In this document: positions 43,220 to 45,735 of the stretch, piece after piece
How the letters are laid out: each line of letters begins with the position of its first letter
Position numbering within the stretch: the stretch's first letter is position 1
From: Acidobacteriota bacterium
GTDB taxonomy: Bacteria; Acidobacteriota; Terriglobia; Bryobacterales; Bryobacteraceae
Assembly: GCA_018268835.1 (NCBI GenBank)
Contig: JAFDVU010000037.1
Location: 1-45,735 of the forward strand
Length of the DNA stretch: 45,735 nucleotides
Reading direction: 5' to 3'
The notes under the pieces: model-generated
What the model was told of the DNA's origin: nothing
Databases searched by the model: none
The model's input: the letters and a program-made list of their open reading frames with translations, nothing else
Made by a program: the position numbers and the translations under genes

Positions 43220-43795
43220 ATGCTGTCTCGAGCGATTTTGCCTTTGTTCCTGGCCGCTGCTGCTTCCGCCGCGCCCGGATCCGCTCCCTTCTCACTGCGC
43301 GACACGCACGGCGCCACCCACACCAATGCCGAATGGGCCCGGTCCAAGGCGGTGGTCGTCTACTTCGTCACCGTCGATTGCCCGGTGGGCAACAGTTACG
43401 TGCCGGAGATGAACCGCATCCACGCGGACTACGCGAAGCGTGGCGTCCTCACCTGGGCCGTGCTGGCCGATCCCTACGTGTCCCAGGCCGACGTCACCAA
43501 ATACGCGGAGGACTTCCACTACTCATTCCCGCTGGTGATCGACCCCGTGCAGACGCTGGTGAAGCGCGCCGGCGCCACCATCATGCCGCAGGCCGCCGTG
43601 TTCTCGCCCGACGGCAAACTGCTCTACCTCGGCCGCATCGATAACAAGTACGAAGACTTCGGCAAGGCGCGGCCCACGGCCACCGAGTTCGACCTGCGCA
43701 ACGCGCTCGACGCCGTGCTGGCCGGCAAGCCGGTATCGCCCGACCGCACCAAATCCATCGGCTGCGCGATTCCCCAGGAGGACTACCGCAAGTAG
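43220..43795 (+). CDS. Thioredoxin-fold (AhpC/TSA-redoxin type) exported protein
   Basis: The 191-residue protein has an N-terminal signal peptide (about residues 1-18, L-P-L-F-L-A-A-A-A-S-A-A-P-G) and then a redoxin-like domain: F-S-L-R-D-T-H-G-A-T-H at 24-34, the redox-active C54 in T-V-D-C-P-V-G-N-S-Y-V-P-E-M, a cis-Pro region at T-I-M-P-Q-A-A-V-F and L-L-Y-L-G-R-I-D. The motif is C-P-V-G with only one Cys, so it is not a C-x-x-C oxidoreductase; a second Cys near the C-terminus (C182, S-I-G-C-A-I-P) could be the resolving partner. The role could be peroxide reduction or thiol handling in the envelope. It is 12 bases from the next gene, suggesting one transcript. Confidence 0.85.
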   Translation: MLSRAILPLFLAAAASAAPGSAPFSLRDTHGATHTNAEWARSKAVVVYFVTVDCPVGNSYVPEMNRIHADYAKRGVLTWAVLADPYVSQADVTKYAEDFHYSFPLVIDPVQTLVKRAGATIMPQAAVFSPDGKLLYLGRIDNKYEDFGKARPTATEFDLRNALDAVLAGKPVSPDRTKSIGCAIPQEDYRK

Positions 43796-43807
43796 TACGC
43801 TCAAGGG

Positions 43808-45735
43808 ATGCGTCCCCTGTCCGCGCCCCTTGCGCTACTTGTGTATGCGGCCGCCGGCGCCGCGGCCCCTCCCCCCACGCTCTATCAGAAACTTCAGTGG
43901 CGCCTGGTCGGCCCCTTCCGCGCCGGACGCGTCGCCGCCGTGGCTGGAGTCCCCGGCGACGCCGCCACGTTCTACACCAGCAGCGTCGGCGGCGGCGTGT
44001 GGAAGACAACCAACGCCGGAACCACCTGGTCCCCCATCTTCGATTCCCAACCCGTTGCCAGTATCGGCGCCATCGCGATCGCGCCCTCCGATTCCAACGT
44101 CCTCTACGTCGGCACCGGCGAGTCCGACATCCGCTCGCAGATCGGCTTCGGCGACGGCGTCTACAAGTCCACCGATGCGGGCCGGACGTGGCGCAACATC
44201 GGCCTCAAGGATACACGGCAGATCTCGACCATCCGCGTCGATCCCCGCGATCCCAACCTGGTCTACGTCGCCGCACTCGGTCACGTGTACGGTCCCAATC
44301 CCGATCGCGGGGTCTACCGATCGCGCGACGGCGGCGGCACCTGGCAGAAGGTGCTCGACCGCGGACCCGAGACCGGCGCGGCCGATCTCGCGCTGGATCC
44401 CGGCGACCCGCGCACCCTCTACGCCACCGTGTGGAACGCGCACCGTCCGCCGTGGAGCCAGTACGGACCCATCGAAGGTCCGGGCAGCGGCCTATTCAAA
44501 TCCACCGACGGCGGCGATCATTGGACGCAGGTCGCCGGCCACGGCCTGCCCGAATCGCAGTGGGGACGCTCCGGTGTGGCCGTGGCCCCCGGCGGCAGGC
44601 GGGTCTATCTCGTGGTCGACGCTCCCGGCGGCGAGGGCGGCATGTACCGCAGCGACGATGCCGGCGCCACCTGGAGCCACTCCTCCGCCGATGCCCGCAT
44701 CTACAGCCGCAACTGGTATTTCAGCGGCGTCACCGTGGACCCGAAGAATCCCGACCTGGTCTACGTCCCCAATGTCGCTCTCTACCGCTCCACCGACGGC
44801 GGCCGCAATTTCACCGTGCTCAAGGGCGCTCCCGGCGGCGACGACTATCGCATCCTGTGGATCGACCCCGCCGAACCGCGCCGCATGATCCTCGGCTCCG
44901 ACCAGGGCACGAACATCAGCGTCGACCGGGGCGCGTCGTGGAGTTCCTGGTACAACCAGCCCACCGCGCAGATGTACCACGTGATCGCCGATAACCAATG
45001 GCCGTACCACATCTACGGCTCGCAGCAGGACTCCGGCACCGCCGCCTTGCCCAACCGCACCAACCACGGCATGATCGACGCGCGTGACTGGTTCAGCGTG
45101 GGCGGCGCGGAAAGCGGCTATATCGCGGTGGACCCCAGGGACGCCAACATTTTCTACGTCGGCAACACCGGCGGCAGCCTCACCCGCTTCGATAAACGCA
45201 CCGGCCAGGCGCAGAACATCACGCCGGACCCGGTGCGCAGTTTCGGCGCCAACATATCCGCCGCGAAGTACCGCTTCCCGTGGACCGCGCCGCTCGTCAT
45301 GTCGCGGATCGAACCGGGCACTCTGTATTACGGCGCGCAGGTGCTCCTCAAGACGCTCGACGGCGGCCTCCACTGGCAGCAGATTTCGCCCGACCTCACC
45401 GGCGATACGCGCAAGGACAAGACCGTCACCGAGCCACCCACGGTCGCCGCGGCACGCGAACTCGGTTACGGCGTGATCTACACCATCGCGCCCTCGCCGC
45501 TGCGCGCCGGCATGATCTGGGCGGGCAGCGACACCGGGCTGATCCATCTGACGCGAGACGGCGGCAGGACCTGGCAGAACGTGACCCCTCCCGCTCTCAG
45601 CGCGTGGAGCAAGGTCACCCAGATCGAGGCCAGCCACTTCGATCCCGCCGAAGCCTGGGCCGCGGTGGACCGCCACCGTCTGGAAGACTACAGGCCCTAC
45701 GTGTACCGCACTCGCGATTACGGCAAGACGTGGGC
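43808..45735 (+). CDS. Sortilin/BNR-repeat glycosyl hydrolase-like exported protein (partial)
   Basis: An ATG at 43808 opens a frame that stays open to the window edge (642 codons plus two bases). The N-terminus L-S-A-P-L-A-L-L-V-Y-A-A-A-G-A-A-A-P looks like a signal peptide. Then follow tandem beta-propeller repeats with BNR/Asp-box motifs: S-x-D-x-G-x-T-W-type units such as T-T-N-A-G-T-T-W, S-T-D-A-G-R-T-W, S-R-D-G-G-G-T-W, S-T-D-G-G-D-H-W, S-D-D-A-G-A-T-W, S-T-D-G-G-R-N-F and T-R-D-G-G-R-T-W. This spacing of about 40-60 residues resembles Vps10/sortilin-type ten-bladed propellers annotated as glycosyl hydrolases in Acidobacteriota. Usual size is ~1,000 residues, so a third or more is missing. 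Enzyme activity is uncertain. Confidence 0.85.
   Translation, partial: MRPLSAPLALLVYAAAGAAAPPPTLYQKLQWRLVGPFRAGRVAAVAGVPGDAATFYTSSVGGGVWKTTNAGTTWSPIFDSQPVASIGAIAIAPSDSNVLYVGTGESDIRSQIGFGDGVYKSTDAGRTWRNIGLKDTRQISTIRVDPRDPNLVYVAALGHVYGPNPDRGVYRSRDGGGTWQKVLDRGPETGAADLALDPGDPRTLYATVWNAHRPPWSQYGPIEGPGSGLFKSTDGGDHWTQVAGHGLPESQWGRSGVAVAPGGRRVYLVVDAPGGEGGMYRSDDAGATWSHSSADARIYSRNWYFSGVTVDPKNPDLVYVPNVALYRSTDGGRNFTVLKGAPGGDDYRILWIDPAEPRRMILGSDQGTNISVDRGASWSSWYNQPTAQMYHVIADNQWPYHIYGSQQDSGTAALPNRTNHGMIDARDWFSVGGAESGYIAVDPRDANIFYVGNTGGSLTRFDKRTGQAQNITPDPVRSFGANISAAKYRFPWTAPLVMSRIEPGTLYYGAQVLLKTLDGGLHWQQISPDLTGDTRKDKTVTEPPTVAAARELGYGVIYTIAPSPLRAGMIWAGSDTGLIHLTRDGGRTWQNVTPPALSAWSKVTQIEASHFDPAEAWAAVDRHRLEDYRPYVYRTRDYGKTW

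Noticed and set aside
43830..44994. Two plus-strand frames inside the last gene
   Set aside because: They are out of frame with the Asp-box repeat protein and consist of Arg/Pro/Ser-rich sequence; the true frame has no stop before the window edge.

Overview
The window is high-GC, densely coded bacterial DNA with no rRNA, tRNA, CRISPR array or insertion sequence that I can see. The gene families point to Acidobacteriota, most likely the Solibacter/Bryobacter branch: an orphan double-module MacB/FtsX permease (ADOP type), a 1,104-residue Oar-like TonB-dependent receptor with an N-terminal carboxypeptidase-regulatory domain, a short AT-hook protein, Tat-exported glycan enzymes, and palindromic dispersed repeats of a kind I associate with these genomes. 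This placement is inference; no marker rRNA is present.

Layout. 1-2.6 kb: the end of an SGNH hydrolase, a DUF2061 membrane protein and argS. 2.6-4.5 kb: a minus-strand motAB stator pair behind a sigma-28-like promoter. 4.5-6.4 kb: glgC overlapping a DedA-family gene. 6.3-9.4 kb: a sodium:solute symporter coupled to an unlisted 46-aa membrane peptide, a PhzF-family protein and a small anchored protein. 9.5-11.9 kb: an APC-type permease with a C-terminal UspA-like domain, preceded by a c-di-AMP (ydaO/yuaA) riboswitch, which suggests a KimA-like potassium importer. 11.9-16.4 kb: a plus-strand housekeeping run (cca-type nucleotidyltransferase, small protein, folD, coaE, HtrA-like protease) closed by a perfect 14-bp hairpin. 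16.4-19.6 kb: an AT-hook protein, then a translationally coupled SSS symporter and APC permease. 19.6-21.5 kb: a 302-base regulatory leader and a secreted TPR-like protein ending at a strong terminator. 21.5-25.9 kb: small proteins, FmdB zinc ribbon, PilZ, an alkaline phosphatase-type enzyme, a solitary groES, an OmpH/Skp-like protein, a structured gene-free stretch and a membrane-anchored unknown. 25.9-28.6 kb: citrate synthase, a zinc-ribbon protein and a Cys/Met-metabolism PLP enzyme. 28.7-33.2 kb: an ABC-2 exporter (minus strand), an aldo/keto reductase, a 33-aa membrane peptide coupled to a GRP/DMT-type sugar transporter, and a small protein with its own good sigma-70 promoter. 33.3-45.7 kb: a glycan-directed region with a Tat-exported GH2 enzyme, TonB-dependent receptor and Tat-exported sulfatase, then the ADOP permease on the minus strand, a thioredoxin-fold protein and the first 642 codons of a sortilin/BNR-repeat protein that runs off the window.

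How they fit together. Most of the window is ordinary core metabolism and translation. The more interesting parts are regulatory: the riboswitch-controlled permease, the isolated motAB unit with a flagellar-type promoter, and two very small single-helix peptides each overlapping a transporter start by ATGA. The GH2-TonB receptor-sulfatase trio looks like a small glycan foraging set, possibly for sulfated sugars. I found no defence system, prophage or biosynthetic cluster.
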